This document shows, piece after piece, positions 12,564-26,929 of a stretch of DNA of 64,000 bases. The notes below the pieces were generated by a model. The model was given only the letters and a program-made list of their open reading frames with translations, did not search any database and was not told the origin of the DNA. Each line of letters starts with the position of its first letter. Positions within the stretch are counted from its first letter, which is position 1. The stretch lies in NCBI GenBank assembly GCA_949318235.1, contig OX439129.1, forward strand, positions 22,499,402 to 22,563,401, written 5' to 3'. The translations under genes were made by a program, and so were the position numbers. The stretch is from Ecdyonurus torrentis (taxonomy: Eukaryota > Arthropoda > Insecta > Ephemeroptera > Heptageniidae).

Positions 12564-14648
12564 ATAAGGTTTGACAGTATAGAAAATGACTTGGCTTCTT
12601 CTGATATAAAGTGTACATTGATGTATCCAAAAAAAAGTTAAAATTTTTATTTGACATATTTGAACGTGACATATTAAAAGGAAAATCATTTTATATTTCT
12701 ATACAAAAACAAAAGTAAAATTTTACAAGACTTTGAGTTTTCTTTATATGTTTATGTTCTGTTGTGCATTTTTATATTTTTATTTTCGTGACCTAAATGA
12801 TGCAAGTGAGAAGTAAAAGAGCGTTTACAATTTTTTTATTGTTCATAATTTATTTGTAGCTATCATTGTTATATTTTCAAAATGAATGGCAATTTTGAAT
12901 TAATACTGCAAAAAAGAGAGACAAATGAGTATTTTTCAATTGTTTACATGTTTTTCTTTTCTATTCTTACGTTCTTGTTTTGATAGAAAGTTTTGGAAAA
13001 ATGAAGGAGTATTTTCACTTTATTATTACTATTTAGAAAGAATTTTGGCTGAGTAAACACAACATCTCTAATGTAGAAATAATATTATGAGTTCGAGAAG
13101 CCATACATTGAATTCAAATGTTGTTTTTTTGACGATATAAATAATTGTATTCTCATACATTGCAATTCTCTAATATATTATTGAAATAGCATTGTTTATT
13201 TTTCTGGGTAATTATTATTATAAGTAAAATTCCAGTTTTGTTTTCAATAAGATAAAAAAATTATCTTAAAATTTGTTGTATGTATTTGATACAATATTAA
13301 TTTCAAGAAAAAGTATTCTTCAAGAATTGCTATATTGTTTAAAAAGAATTATGAAGAAAAAATAAAATTTTACATCATTAAGATGTATACAATGTAAAAG
13401 AAACAAGAGAAAAATTAAATTGAATTGAATTATTTAATTAATTAATTTTTTAATAACCTATTTATTTTCAAAAAAAAGTATTTTTCATTGTTAAATTTAT
13501 AATTTTTCAATACAAAAAAAACTTAATTGTAAATGAAAATAAAGGAAATAAATATAAACTCTAATTAATATTGACATATAAAGCAACATTCTGTATAAAG
13601 CTTTATTATATAAATGATGTTATATACAAAACGTCACGGAATAATATAAAACTTTGGAGTGCTTGATATGAATGCAGGATTGCAGATTATATTGTATCAT
13701 GGACGTGATTGATAGGAAGTGTTTTGATAGATAAAGCTATAAAGTGGATTTGTCGTATCTGAAAAACAAGCTTCATGATTGGCTGTCATTTCAATGTATA
13801 ATATTTTACACTACATACAGTATTATATAAATATATTGTATGCTGTATATTTGAACTGGTAACCTCGGATATACTTTTTATTATACGAATCAAACTTTTA
13901 ACAATACCACCAGTTTTTTTTTAAATATAATATATATACAGTATATAAATATATATTATATGTATATAGATAGTTTTTTTTTGTATTATAAATTAAATTA
14001 AGTATCTTCGATGTAACATGGTATCTATACTTTTATTATATGCTTTTTTATCAACGTTATAGTATTTTTTTAAAATCTGATTATATGGACTAATTGCAAT
14101 AAATGCAGTCATTATTAGAGCAAAAGTTTGATAAAACATAAATAAAAATATATTTATTGTTAAAAAAGTAAAAAACATAAAAAGGCAAGTGACATTAACA
14201 TACCTAATATGAACTAGTACATATTTTTTCAATATTATATGAAAAGTTAATTTTTTGTTTATCATAATACCGTTACTCGTAACTTAGTAAACTATTGAAA
14301 TATATGTTTAAAAAAATTTATCATCTAAGAATTTTAAATTATAATAAATTTTATAAACATTAAACAATGGGAGAGAATAATGAGATAATTTCTAAGAGGA
14401 AAACGTTCACAAGTTACAAACATTGTGGTTTTGTATGTAATGTAATGAAATGTCGTACATCAAGGGGTAGGTGTGGGGGGGGGTAGCTTTCCTCTTCTCT
14501 CTATATGGCTTGTCGTTTAGGACATCCCATCTCATTTGACAGTATACCACATATAGTGTGGTCAATTGATAGCATAGTACATATACAACTGTGTATATTA
14601 TGTACGTATTACGTATAGTACTTACCTTGCATCATTATACACACACAC

Positions 14649-14650
<2 letters not shown>

Positions 14651-14738
<88 letters not shown>

Positions 14739-14756
14739 TACACACACACACACACA
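14651..14756. repeat. (TA)n-(CA)n compound microsatellite
   Basis: About 80 bp of TA, an ACATATATA bridge, then a short CA run. Confidence 0.97.
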
Positions 14757-15680
14757 TATATCATAACTTTGAATTATATAAAACGCATTTATATTGAAGT
14801 TGGTAGTGATGACCAGTTTAGAGGACACATTTAGCACACCTGTCGGTCTCTAAAGCTCTTATCTTTCGATCATGTTCATATAATGACGTATTCTCATGGT
14901 AAAATTATTTCATAAGGTAATACTATAAAAGTAATATAAAAATAATAAAATTTTGTAATAAAATAAAATTGTATTTTAATGATTTTTTTTTTATTTTTTT
15001 AAATTTTTTTTGTTTTTGAAATGGGATGTATTTTTATATAGTAAATTAAATACTCGTAGTTACAGTTAAAAATAAGTTTAATGTTTTTCTTTAAGAATAT
15101 TGAAAAAGTACAAACATACGATGTATTGTAAACATTGGATGGTATTTACATTAGGTTTACTTAAGAAATGCTAATTTATAGCATATCTTTAAAGAAAAAT
15201 ACTAATTTTTTCAACTCGGTAAAAGCACACACACCCCCTCTCCCACTGCTATCATATACATGTGTGGGGTATACATGATGATAGATATAATGCTAATTTT
15301 GATACACTTACAAACAAACTCACTGTAATTAAACTAAAAATAAAGAAAACTTTTACTCATTATACTATACATACAAACAAGAATACAAATTATTAAATTT
15401 AATAATAATAAACTTTGGTGCTGTGAAACTTGTATACTAAATTAGTTTTTATATAAATATTACTTTTTTGACCTGTCACGTATTTAATAGGAAAGTTTCT
15501 AAAATATAATTGGACCTCCTCTAAAATACATTTATTTTGAATTAAGTTATGTTATTGTATGTGTATCTCTCTAAAATTTTGTGTTATGTTATCCTTTGAA
15601 ATGAAAAGCTCTAAGGTCGTAAAGGTTAGCAAAAGCACTTGTCTGCGTCGTAATATGTATACCACACTATTTCCCTTGAC

Positions 15681-15682
<2 letters not shown>

Positions 15683-15749
<67 letters not shown>
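15683..15749. repeat. (TC)n microsatellite
   Basis: Perfect tract of 67 bp. Confidence 0.97.
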
Positions 15750-15750
<1 letters not shown>

Positions 15751-16051
15751 ATACCACATTTATGACAGGAAGTTTGCATTTTGCCCTAACGACATACCTA
15801 ATTACTTCTCATTACAGCAAATGTTATAATTGTGTAATAAAATAATATCTAAAAATAATAAAATATTAAAATATAATTAAGTAAATATAATAACTTATTA
15901 AATATGTGTCTATATTTTTATTGTTTACTTTTTATATATTTAAGTATTGATTTATAATGTTTTGATTCATTAAAAATTTATATACTTCACTTCGTATTTT
16001 ATCCACTATTTTTAATCTTGTTAAGAAATGAGATATACAAAATAAACTTAC

Positions 16052-16079
16052 CGTATTGCTGATTGCTGTCATCCAATCA
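16052..16079 (-). CDS. Exon D of PH-domain gene: 28-nt microexon, end of PH helix
   Basis: The borders are near-ideal: TTTTGTTTTGTTTTCAG acceptor and ACG|GTAAGTTT donor. The first base completes the AA left by exon C to give Asn. The remaining nine codons read D-W-M-T-A-I-S-N-T. With exon C this gives EEEVNDWMTAIS, the typical end of a PH domain, including the near-invariant Trp of the C-terminal helix. It lies 1.1 kb downstream of exon C and ends in phase 0. The frame, the Trp position and both splice sites agree independently, so chance is very unlikely despite the tiny size. Automatic gene finders often miss exons of this length. Confidence 0.87.
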
Positions 16080-17177
16080 CTGAAAACAAAACAAAACAAT
16101 TTAAAAATTAAATTTTTTTAGTTAAAAATAAAATGTTAATTTTATAGTGTATTTTTTATATTAATTGTTAAGTAGGGAATTAAATCAAATTAAGCTAGTT
16201 TGTAAAAGGTCAGGCACTAAAAATAGAATACCCTTTAAGATAAAATAGATATAATTCAATTTAAGGCTACACCATATAGAACAAGTTATTTCTAGTAAGA
16301 GGGTGTTGTATTACGTAGTTTATATTGTTATTGAAAACTTTTAGGATATATTATATAACATAACTATTACTAAGCTACTTTTTAAGCTCAATAATTTGCG
16401 TATAGTTAATATAACTGTATTAATGGCTTAAATAACAGTTTGGCTTAATTTCTTTTTTAAAAAATGAATTAAATATCGTAGAAAGTTAAATTTAAAAATT
16501 ATGAATAAAAGAAGTACAGTAAAATTAAAACAAATATGTTATTATTTAAAAGTATAGATTGTTTATATAAAAAAATATATAAACTTTTTTTTTGCATATA
16601 AAAATAACATGCATTAATATGAAATGTTGTTGCGAAACAACACGTAGTAAGCACACTCTTGTTTGTTTCTTTCATCTTGTGTTCTACAAGTTAGATTTAG
16701 TACTTATGCACCGCGTCAGTCATATTCCCTAGGGGGTTTAAACAGTCAAGGCTAGAGCTCTTTCTCTCTCTCAACATCAACCTTAACGTGCAATGAATAA
16801 TCTGAAACAAGATATCCTGAAGTTTATGCAACCGTTGTGTTATATATGAACAACTGGTTGCCTATATACTTAGGATACTGATATATAGAGTTTACGAGAG
16901 AGAACTATGTTTTTGCTTTCTTGATATAAACACTCATGTTTTGAAAATAGAATTTTATAATTAAATAGGTATTTAATTATTAAAAATATTTATACTAATT
17001 TTAATTTATTGTTTTACAAGACTAATATTTTTATTTACGGATGATAACTGGTTTTGTGGTTTTCATTAATCATAATGCAAAACAATAATATAATAGAAAT
17101 GTATAAAATTGTGATACTATATTTCGTTCTTGTGAACTTATAAGGATTGTTAAGTGACGATTAAATTAACTACTTAC
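16080..17177 (-). other. Intron C-D, 1.1 kb
   Basis: AT-rich. A segment at 16826-16880 (TGCAACC...CAACTGGTTGCC...AGGATACT) matches part of the repeat at 59.75 kb. Otherwise nothing stands out. Confidence 0.6.
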
Positions 17178-17451
17178 TTGACTTCTTCCTCCGACTGCGC
17201 GAGGAACCAGTGAACTTTCTCTCGACGTCGAGTACCAAATGCCATGACCTGAGTCACGTGACAATGACCAGGTAAATCAGGTCGACCTGGGATACGTAGG
17301 GTCCAGTGACTGACGGCAAGGAGTTCTGGAGCTTCCTTGACCAGCAAGGAACCTTCTGGTTCTCCTCGACCTTTCTCTTTGAACCAAGCTAATGTACTGT
17401 CTTCGTACAATACTACCCATTCTTCGCGCCATGCTTTGCCGAATAGGCGTT
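17178..17451 (-). CDS. Exon C of PH-domain gene: core of the PH domain
   Basis: This is the clearest coding exon in the window: 274 nt, GC-rich, with acceptor TTTTGATTTCAG|AACGCC and donor GAAGTCAA|GTAAGT. It starts with the last two bases of a codon and ends with two bases of the next. Its 90 whole codons begin RLFGKAWREEWVVLYEDS, which matches PH strands 2-3 (the W-x-x-x-W-V-V-L block), continue through a basic, proline-containing middle (TLRIPGRPDL), and end KVHWFLAQSEEEV, matching the last strand and the start of the C-terminal helix (consensus W-x-L-x-A-x-s-x-E-E). Basic residues in RRREK near strand 6 could contact lipid head groups; that is inference. Family within the PH superfamily not recognised. 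Confidence 0.85.
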
Positions 17452-17547
17452 CTGAAATCAAAACATGAAACATGAATAAAATTACTGAAATAAATTACTA
17501 TTCTGCATATTTATGTTAACTTTTATATCAATAAAAATAGCCTGTAG

Positions 17548-17661
<114 letters not shown>

Positions 17662-19291
17662 TACACACACAACTTAACACAGGCTTAACACATATAAACA
17701 TAATTTGCCTTCTTCATTGCAATTTATAAGCCATTGATTATTTTTATATAACATATATTTCAAATAGTAAATTTTTCATTCATTTTTCCATTTTTATGAA
17801 TTTTTAGCGCTACATGGTAAAAAGAAAAATCTTTCAATAGGAACAGTTTTTTATTTGCAGTTTATTCTAAAATAAAACTTTAAAACTACCTCATTTACAA
17901 CATTGTGACAATGGAGAAATAAAAACACAAAGGATAAAAAAAAAAAAAAAAAAAAAAAAAAACGATGGAAGCATTGTAAAACTTTTTCCACAAATATTCG
18001 GAAGCTTTCATTGAGAGTTTTATTTTAATTTGAATTTTATTCATTTTTTTATTATGTATATTTCTTTTAAGAATATTGAATTTTTTTTGATTATTATGTT
18101 AAGATTTATGCTCTAAATTTAAATCGATTCATTTTTTTTTAAACTTTTTTATATCCTTCCTTTAAAAGTTTTTACTTATATGATTGATTTTGATTTAACT
18201 TAGGGCCATGATATTGCTTTCTTTGTTGGCATCATTTCAAAAATTTGCATTGGTAGTAGCATAAGCGAGAGAAGGAGAGAGAGAGAAATATATTATATTT
18301 ATTTTATAATATAGCATTGAAAAATATATAACTTTTTAGGTTACGCTAAGTCAAGGTGGCCATAAAATATTGAATACTGAGAATACCATATATATGTAAT
18401 ATAGCCATTTTTAATGGACATTAATATTTTATTAGAATAGTATAACTTTAAGAAATGGGTAAGTCTAAATCAATAAAATGTAGAATAGTTTACCAATAAA
18501 GTGATAAATAACAAAACAAACTGTGTAGTAAGTACATTATTTACTATTTTGCTCTCGTAGATCCTTCATGTTATTATTATTATTTTGTATGTCCAATTAT
18601 AACAGATAATCTTTTTTAAATATAAATTTAATACAATTTCTTACATTTTTCAAGATTAAAATTTAATGTTATTGTTTTCATTGTAATTTAATTTTAAATT
18701 ATGTAATATTTTATAATTTCATCTTGAGTATAATCAAATAACATATATTTTCAATTGCAGAGTTATATTATTATATATCATAATCATATATTTTTTCTAT
18801 TTATATTAAAAGTATAGGTTACGTGGTTATATGATGTATTTTTTTTCCATAAAGTTTATACTAGTTTGAATGTAATAGCAAAATAAAAGTTGTCCTGCTT
18901 TGCATAATGATATCCTACAAGTCTTACAGACTTCGCTTTTACTTCTGTGTATTATTACTAAAGTTTTATTCTATACATTTCCGAACCTATTGTACACTAT
19001 TATATTAACAAAAAGTTTTAGATTTCATTCACAAAACTTTGTATATTGTGTCACTAAGAATAATATGATATGGGAATGTGATTATATATTTGAACTTTTT
19101 TAAACTTCAAATGAGCATAATATCAATAAACATAATTTATTTTTTATTGTTATAGGGGTTTACATTATAAAAAAGTTATAATTCGATGTATGATAAATAT
19201 AAATAATAATACTGATTTATTGTCTTTTTTTCTGTTCAATAATAACTACCCACGGTTAGAAACTGATATATATTTTCAATAATCAAACTAA

Positions 19292-19366
19292 GCCTGTGGC
19301 GCAGAGATATGCGTACTGGTTTGACGAGTGAGAGAGCATAAGTTTGTGTCTCAGTGAGTGTGGGTA
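19292..19366 (+). repeat. Degenerate tRNA-derived SINE head
   Basis: TGGCGCAGAGATATGCG resembles an A box and, about 35 bp later, AAGTTTGTGTCTC resembles a mutated B box (GGTTCGAGTCTC). The arrangement matches a tRNA-like SINE head. It cannot fold as an intact tRNA, and no body or tail is clear. Confidence 0.35.
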
Positions 19367-19466
19367 TACTTAAGTTATTTCTATAAAGTATAGTGAGGCT
19401 CATTAACAATGATTGACTGCCCAAAAAATTTAGACACATTCATTGGTTGATTTTCTTTTTTGAGCC

Positions 19467-19474
19467 TATATAAG
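19467..19474 (+). promoter_or_regulatory. TATA box-like site with upstream ATTGG
   Basis: CCTATATAAGTGAG lies about 20 bp after ATTGG (an inverted CCAAT) and is followed by GC-richer sequence to about 19960. An ATG at 19560 opens only 11 codons before CAG|GTAATG. It could be a promoter of an unrecognised transcript or of a decayed retroelement. Confidence 0.2.
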
Positions 19475-20170
19475 TGAGTTGCATGTTAAGCGTGAAACTT
19501 TGTTGTGTGAAATTTCGTTCATTCTTATCAGTTCTAAAGTTCTAAACGAAGAAATAACAATGATCAACCACATATTTATACGTAGTAAACAGGTAATGAC
19601 GTTATGATCAGGTGTTCTTAACACAGGAAAAATATCAAAGCTGGCTCAATATTTGTGTGAAGTTTACGAACGAACTTATACGTACTGTACCTCTACAACA
19701 TCTATGTAGAGTTACATTGGGTTGTACCACCGTATGAGGCTGTTTCAGAGGCTGTGGTATGCACTGAAAACGCTCTCGTGTTTACCACACGTTGATGCCC
19801 GTTTGTATGCAAGTGTGCCACAGGTAAAACAATAGATGAAGTGTTAAGGCTTAACATCATTCATGTCTCCACTAGTGGTAGTGGCTCTCGCCAAAGTCAG
19901 AAGTATCTCGGGACGGTACAGCCATCCCTCTCGTCTCGTTAATTTCTATTAAATCACATGTTGTTGGATTTACCTTGTTGTGTGGTATAGAACTTAATGT
20001 GATTTTAATTGATTAATTCATAATGTATATACCGGAAAATTAATTAATTGGATATAAAAGCAGTAAATCGCAAATTTAACATCAAAATAATAGTAGTTCA
20101 TCATAAGTATACCAGTGACATATATAATATTCTCTGCAACGTATATAAAAACAAATTACATACAATGTTC

Positions 20171-20218
<48 letters not shown>

Positions 20219-21155
20219 AAGTACAGAAAACTAAAGAACTTAAATAACTGCACTGTGTTTGCAATTAGTACAATTATTGTGCTATACTTTTATCATATCT
20301 CCTTTTAAACATAAAAATACAACCATTTAAGTATAAAAGATATTTAAATGTGTTAAACTAGTTATTTTTTATGGTTAAAATAGAGTAAATAAGTTTTAAC
20401 TACTACACGTATACATACTGTAAACAAAGGGATATACTGTATATAGGTAGACTGGTTCTTAAATAAAAATATAATAATATGTGTATAGAATAATAAAAAT
20501 TCATTGAAAGTTTTATTTTCCATACAGTATATAAGTAGCTTAAACGTATATACGTATAGTTTTATTATATTTTTATGTTTTTCAATATTACTATATACAC
20601 GAATAACATTCAAGGCGCGCTAGAGTGTAAATAATGCTTCATGATGATACATTTTATGTGTTACGATGGTTTCCATCTTTTTTTTTTCGTAAAAAAGAGA
20701 AAAATATATTGAAATGTCTCAATTTAAGATTTTTCTCCTATAATAATTTTATTATTATTATTTATTATTATTTCTATAAAATTTATATTTTACTGGAAAA
20801 TAAAATAGCAGATACTAATTTGAATTTGTGCTGTACAACTTTTTTTTAATAAGTTCAAAACTTTTCTTTTTATAATGTCAAGGGATTAATTTTTATATAA
20901 GCCGTAGAAAAAAAGTTTTGAAGTAACAATATAATATCTGTTGCGTTTTGTAATGTTTATAATCTTGTAGAAATGAAATATATTATGTTTCAATACATTT
21001 TTATATATACAACTTATAATGAAGAAGAAAAAAAGTTTAAAAAAAAAAAAAGGTTTTAAGGTTTTTTAGTAAAAGAAAAAATTGTTAAGACTTATTTATA
21101 AAAAGTTTTAAAGAAGTAAGAAAAGTTTGAGAACACTTTTCTTGTAGTTTTGAGA

Positions 21156-21158
<3 letters not shown>

Positions 21159-21201
<43 letters not shown>
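21159..21201. repeat. (GA)n microsatellite
   Basis: Perfect tract of about 43 bp. Confidence 0.95.
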
Positions 21202-21204
<3 letters not shown>

Positions 21205-22352
21205 GAAACGGGAAAGTGTTTAGGTAGAAGAACGCCAGAGCTAAAGGTTGATGAGGTGTTTCCGCCCAAAAATCTTTGCTGCAAGCGTTCCTAACTCCAG
21301 TCCCCACCCTCTACTCTTTCCTCCTTGCATGTGGTCACTTCCCGCTCTTTCACTCTCTTGTAAACTCCCAACTTACTTAAAACGGATGGAATTTTTATAC
21401 AAAAATGTTGCACATTTTAGTATAAGCTAAGGTAATAAGACAGCCAGAGGGAGAAAAAAAAAATGTTAATTTACCTTATCTGTTGTAAACTTTGTATTCT
21501 TATTTTTAGATCCTCCAAAAGTTTAACTTTCTTCTTGTATAAATTTTAGATAAAGAAAAGTATGTAAAAAATGATTTTGTTTTTCATTTTTAAACTTCTA
21601 ATTTGAAGTAATTTTAAAGGAAAGATTTTAAAATATTATGTATAAAATTTCAAGGAAATGAAATAAATGCTTACACAATTTCAATTGCTCTTAATGTAAA
21701 AAAACAAAACAAAAAACTTCACGTTGTTTTGATTAAATTAAACATTTTATAAAACGTTCACATTATACCAAAATTTATAGGCTGTCCCAATTTTGATTCT
21801 GAAACTGTAAGTAGGCGGATTTTATAATTATTTTTACAATTTTAATTTGTGTCAGTTAGTTAATAAAAATATTATTTCTTAGTCATTTTTTTATAGTATT
21901 ATTATTTATTAGGATGGTACAACTCCTATGACATTATTTTAATTGTTCTTCAAAAAATACATTTATTTGACTTATTTTCAAGCAATATTTTAATAAGAGC
22001 ATTTATTGTATTTTTTTCACTGCAAGTATAAAATTTAACACTTAAATATAAATACTGAAAAACTTTGCCTGCAAATCATTTGTAAATCTATCACAAAGAA
22101 AAACAAATTTGTCTGGTCAATATCATATGTTTTCAATTTAGCTGTAATTCTTATGGAAAATAAAGCAGGCTAGTATTTTTGATTTGTAAGTAATTCTGCT
22201 TTTACTAAATTATGCATTGGCAACAAGAAGAATAAGTTCTATTTTAATATAATATGTTTTTTTATATATAATAAAAAGATAGTATTAAAAATACTGCTCA
22301 AGCCATAAAAATGTCTTTTCTTCTCTTCACAAGAACAAAAGACATATTTTTC

Positions 22353-22353
<1 letters not shown>

Positions 22354-22424
<71 letters not shown>

Positions 22425-22497
22425 GAGAGAATAGCTGAGCGGAAATATAGTTTACTATGGAGATATATATTTTTTGTATTATAAAGTAGAGGAAAAG

Positions 22498-22538
<41 letters not shown>
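22354..22538. repeat. Pair of (GA)n microsatellites
   Basis: Tracts at 22354-22430 and 22500-22538 are separated by 69 bp of unrelated sequence. Confidence 0.95.
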
Positions 22539-22541
<3 letters not shown>

Positions 22542-23463
22542 AAAGAAACAAAATTCGTACACAACATACCCGCAGGACATTTTGGCTGGCATGTGTGTAG
22601 CCGCCAGAAGTCATTCACAATATTATAGAGCACCAAAATATGACAAAACACAAAATAATAATATATTCTCTCCATTCCCCATACTCCTCCTCCTCCTCCT
22701 CTTTTTTTTTCTTCCTTATAACAATAGACCAGCTTGGTGGACGTATTGTCGTCATGTCAGACATCACGCAACTTTGTAAAACAGACTACAAGTATGTAAC
22801 TGCGACGTTATAATAAAACAACAGCCAAGCCAACAAAATAGTATATACCAAAAGAGAGGCTAAAATTAAGAGACATAAAAAAACAGCAATAAAGTAGCTA
22901 GAGAGAAAGAGAAAGAGAGAGAGAGAGAGAAAGAGAAAAAATGTCTTGTAAGAAGGATAAATTGGCTCAGCTGGACCGTGAAACCACTGGACCATTACAG
23001 AAAGAGAGAAAAAGAAGACAGAAAAAAAAAATGAAAATGCCAAGTCGTCATTTTCTACAGCTTTGCAGCTCTCTCTCTCTCTCTCTCTCTCTCTCTAAGG
23101 AGGTTTTACAGTTGAAAACTTTCATTGTTGTCCTGTCGTTATGTCCTAGCTATTAAAACACTAACATCTAAAACAAATATTATATATATATATATATAAG
23201 ACGTACAATATCATATTAATTTACTTCAAATAATAGAATTGTTATCTTTGAAAATATTTCATTTATACTGCATAGCACGCAAGCAAATTAGACATTTCTG
23301 ATTCGTGATAACAAGCATCTACATTATATCGCACAGCCTTAATGGTATAGCTTATATCAAGTTTAATATTCTAAGTTACAGATTAGTCTTACAAGGATAT
23401 AATATGACCATTTTCAAATTTTTTAATCATATCTCTAAAGTATTTACACATTTTTTATAGTTG

Positions 23464-23467
<4 letters not shown>

Positions 23468-23532
<65 letters not shown>
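23468..23532. repeat. (TC)n microsatellite
   Basis: Perfect tract of about 65 bp; a shorter TC tract is at 23069-23096. Confidence 0.95.
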
Positions 23533-23534
<2 letters not shown>

Positions 23535-24589
23535 AAAATATAAGTAATTCTTATAAAATTTAGAAAATGCCATTTGAACAAATTTGTAATATCTGAAATG
23601 CTTCTAAAAAATTATGTCTTATACTCTTAAATTTTACAGATTAAATTTTATTTCAAATTCATTCACATACTTCAATGCAAATGCTCAGTAATACAATTCT
23701 TGTCAAACTAAAAGTTATAAAATATCCCAAATATTTGAGAAATCAAAATTTTAAACTTAATTCTTCCTTTTTTTTTCTGTAAACTTCTACTCCCTTTTGT
23801 TTTAAATTCAGTTAGAAAACATTTTCTTATTATTTTATTGAAGTTTGACAATATTTTTTGAAAGTTTGAAAATTGTGAGAACAAGGTAAGGGTTTCTTTG
23901 TGTGTGTAGGGTTGTGAAGGAATGAAAAGGGAGTGAGTAGGTAGCATGTTGAAATGTGAAACTTCTTGCAAAAGGACAGAAAAACTTTTTTGAGAAAATA
24001 TCGTGACAGACAAAGAAAAAAAGTTTTTTTTTTTTTTCAATCTATGATAATGCTAACTTATAACTTTTAAATTCTAAGAAAACTATTTTTACTATATAAA
24101 TAAGATTCACTCTTCCTCGTTTAATTTTTTTCAACTGAATATTATAATAAAATAATATTTTACTTCATATTATAATTATGATAATAAATTAAGCTGATTT
24201 TAAATTTTAATCCGTAATTCAGTAGATTTTATTACAGCTGAGAGAAAGTATTTAATGATGTTAAAACGTAATGTGATATGCAGCGAGTTCCAAGATTTTA
24301 TAATACAGTATATAAAACAGAGCTTTTATATAATATTATATAAAATAATAATATAAAGTAAAAAGTAAAAGAAGAGAAATTTAAATTAAAATATTTAAAT
24401 TAAATAGTTATAATATTTCCTTCTTAAGTAAATTATTTATATAATTTATGTAAGTTTAACATGCTTATTGAGATTTTTCTTTTCCAAATAAAAAATAATA
24501 TTGAATAACTGTCATCTTATGTTTCTAAATAACGTAAATTTTTGTAGATAAAAGATTTTGTCTGCAAATGAAAGAATATTTTCAGATTC

Positions 24590-24630
<41 letters not shown>

Positions 24631-26816
24631 ATAATCAATCTCACGTTTGAAACAAATTATGTAGAAAGTATATAAAATAATATTATATTTATCTTAAAAG
24701 TTAAAACTAAATAATTTCTACGCATATTTTATAATGACTTTTTGTTTTCTTTTTCATAAGTTTTGTTCATGTATACCTTATAAATCTTTCTTTGACTTTT
24801 TGAACCTTAAACTTTGTCGTTAATTTAAGAGAATACGAAGCCGAAGAAAGTCACGCAGAGCAGTAGTGGCACCACAGTTTCTTGTTATTGTTTATAGGAG
24901 CACAAAATTCTTTCTATAGACTTTCAAGAAAACAAAAGACAACATCTTTATGTACCATACTTGAACATTTCAAACCTATATATTTATATATAATTTTCTA
25001 CTGAGTTGAGTATCTTTTATATACGTTTACTCCTTGTGCTTTTCTAAAAGTTAAGTTGTCCGTTTATTCTCTCTCTCTCTCTCTCTCTCTCGCTTTTGGC
25101 TTTTACTTCTTGTACATTTATTTTATACTTTACGAGATTTTTATACGTTTAAAAATCAATATGTGCTTCAATAATTTTAAGTTGATATGAATTTAAATGT
25201 GAATTGAAAAATCTAAGTACGTTGTAATTATTTAACTGTATTGCTAAAATTTAAATTTTGTCCAGTTGAGGTGGGCCATGAAGAACTATTTCCGGTGGGT
25301 TTAATAACAATAATAATAATAATAAAAGTCAGATCCCGTTATAGCACTTTTCTGAGCTTCTAATACCAGAATTGTGCAAGCTTAATTTCAGTGCATTTTT
25401 TTTAAAATTAAAAAAAAAAAAAAAAAAAAAAATCTCTATATTATTTTATATACACATGAGGATGTAGAATCTACTTATTTTGAATATCCTGCTCTTTTTT
25501 CTTTTTCTTCTTTTATATGTATAAGAAGATTGAAAGTAAAGGTTTTGCAAGACTGTAAAAGCTAGTATATGCGTTGAAAGAAAGTGATGTGAGGGAAGGA
25601 GGGAGGGAGGGAGAGAAAAGAAGGAGACTGCAAGGAAATTGTTTCTTTCAAAGTACAAAGGAAGCAAGGAAGATTGAATCAAAAGCTAATAACTGAATCT
25701 TTTCTTATGAGATGATGTAACTACACAAGAAAAAGCGACACACAGCACAAAGAAAGTTAATGTTGTGTAAGTGTTGAACCATAATAACAAGGTGACAGTC
25801 ATGTTTATTAATCTGGAAAATAACGTTTTAACAACTTATTTAAAACAAAACTTCATTACTGTACTAAAAGTTAACAAACACACATATATTTAACCTCCAC
25901 CCCTTTTTTATTATGTTATTTTTTTCTGTTGAATTCAATCATAGTTTTGTTTTTTTTAGTAACAAATTGTATTTAACGATGTTATTAAATTTAAAAGATA
26001 ATTATATTTAATTCATAATGAAAAAAAAAAGTTTTTATAAAAAGTTACAAATTTTATGATTAAAAAAATATTAATCATACATTTTTGACCTATAGTAATT
26101 TTTATATTATTATAATTTTAGTCCGATATTATATAGTTAATAATATATTAATTTATTTATTAATAATTATATTAATTTTAACGAAAATAGCAGTTAAAAT
26201 CAATGCTGATAATGTTATTAATTTAATATTAAATAAATTCTTACAAAAAAAAAAGTAAAAATATAACCAAAACACTTTTAACAAATCAAATAATGCCATT
26301 GAATTTATTTATTTATTTCACAATCATTTAAATATTGCTCTCTAACATAATTTTATTTGAAAAAATAATTTTAATCTAATGAAATTTCAATGGCTCTTAT
26401 GTAAGTTCATATACTGGTTTACTCTGTATGATCAAAAAGTCCTTATTAATATACCCTTCAAAACATGGTGAAAATAAGTTTCGGGTATATCAAAGTGACG
26501 TTCATATTGAGTTAACGTTGTAAATTAAAAGCATGATTATTTCGTTATTCATTTATAAGATATGACGTCAAAGAGTCAAATATTAAAGAGTAGAAATTTT
26601 ACTACTTAAATAGCAAATTTATGTGAGTACTGTAGTAATATATATTTTTTTTTTGTAATTTTTTTTTATTAAAAAGCTTCTTTTTTTTAAATATATTTTA
26701 TACCATTATGTATTATGTACGAAAAATATGTATTTTTATATACTTTTTATATTGTAATAATTAGAAATGAATTTCGTTAAGTAGTAACAAAAGAGTAAGG
26801 AAAAATGTGAACATTT

Positions 26817-26926
<110 letters not shown>

Positions 26927-26929
26927 AAT

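Larger units (their letters stand above)
1181..16051 (-). other. Intron D-E, 14.9 kb
   Basis: Besides the elements at 10.5 and 11.2-12.1 kb it holds poly-A or poly-T at 1596-1624, 3719-3750, 3928-3959, 4422-4466 and 12531-12559. A (TTA)n tract is at 4576-4616, and short (GA)n tracts are at 2859, 7330, 9434 and 9542. The rest is unannotated AT-rich sequence. No further exon was recognised. Confidence 0.5.

Noticed and set aside
14611..14640. Perfect donor GCAAG|GTAAGT on the minus strand
   Set aside because: The would-be exon lies in a CA/TA microsatellite with no coding content.
19292..19366. Functional tRNA gene
   Set aside because: A and B boxes are mutated and the acceptor stem does not pair, so only a SINE relic is supported.
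22565..22612. Possible first exon on the minus strand (MTSGGYTHASQ... before GTATGT)
   Set aside because: GC-rich with a usable donor, but it has no acceptor, its ATG frame ends in phase 0 and exon C needs phase 1.
22941..23156. Frame starting MSCKKDKLAQLDRETTG
   Set aside because: Lysine-rich start is plausible, but the frame passes into a (TC)n tract, an opposite frame also exists, and splice signals are not convincing.
24820..24900. Open frame RIRSRRKSRRAVVAPQF after a weak acceptor
   Set aside because: Acceptor is AT-rich with no pyrimidine tract and no donor follows.
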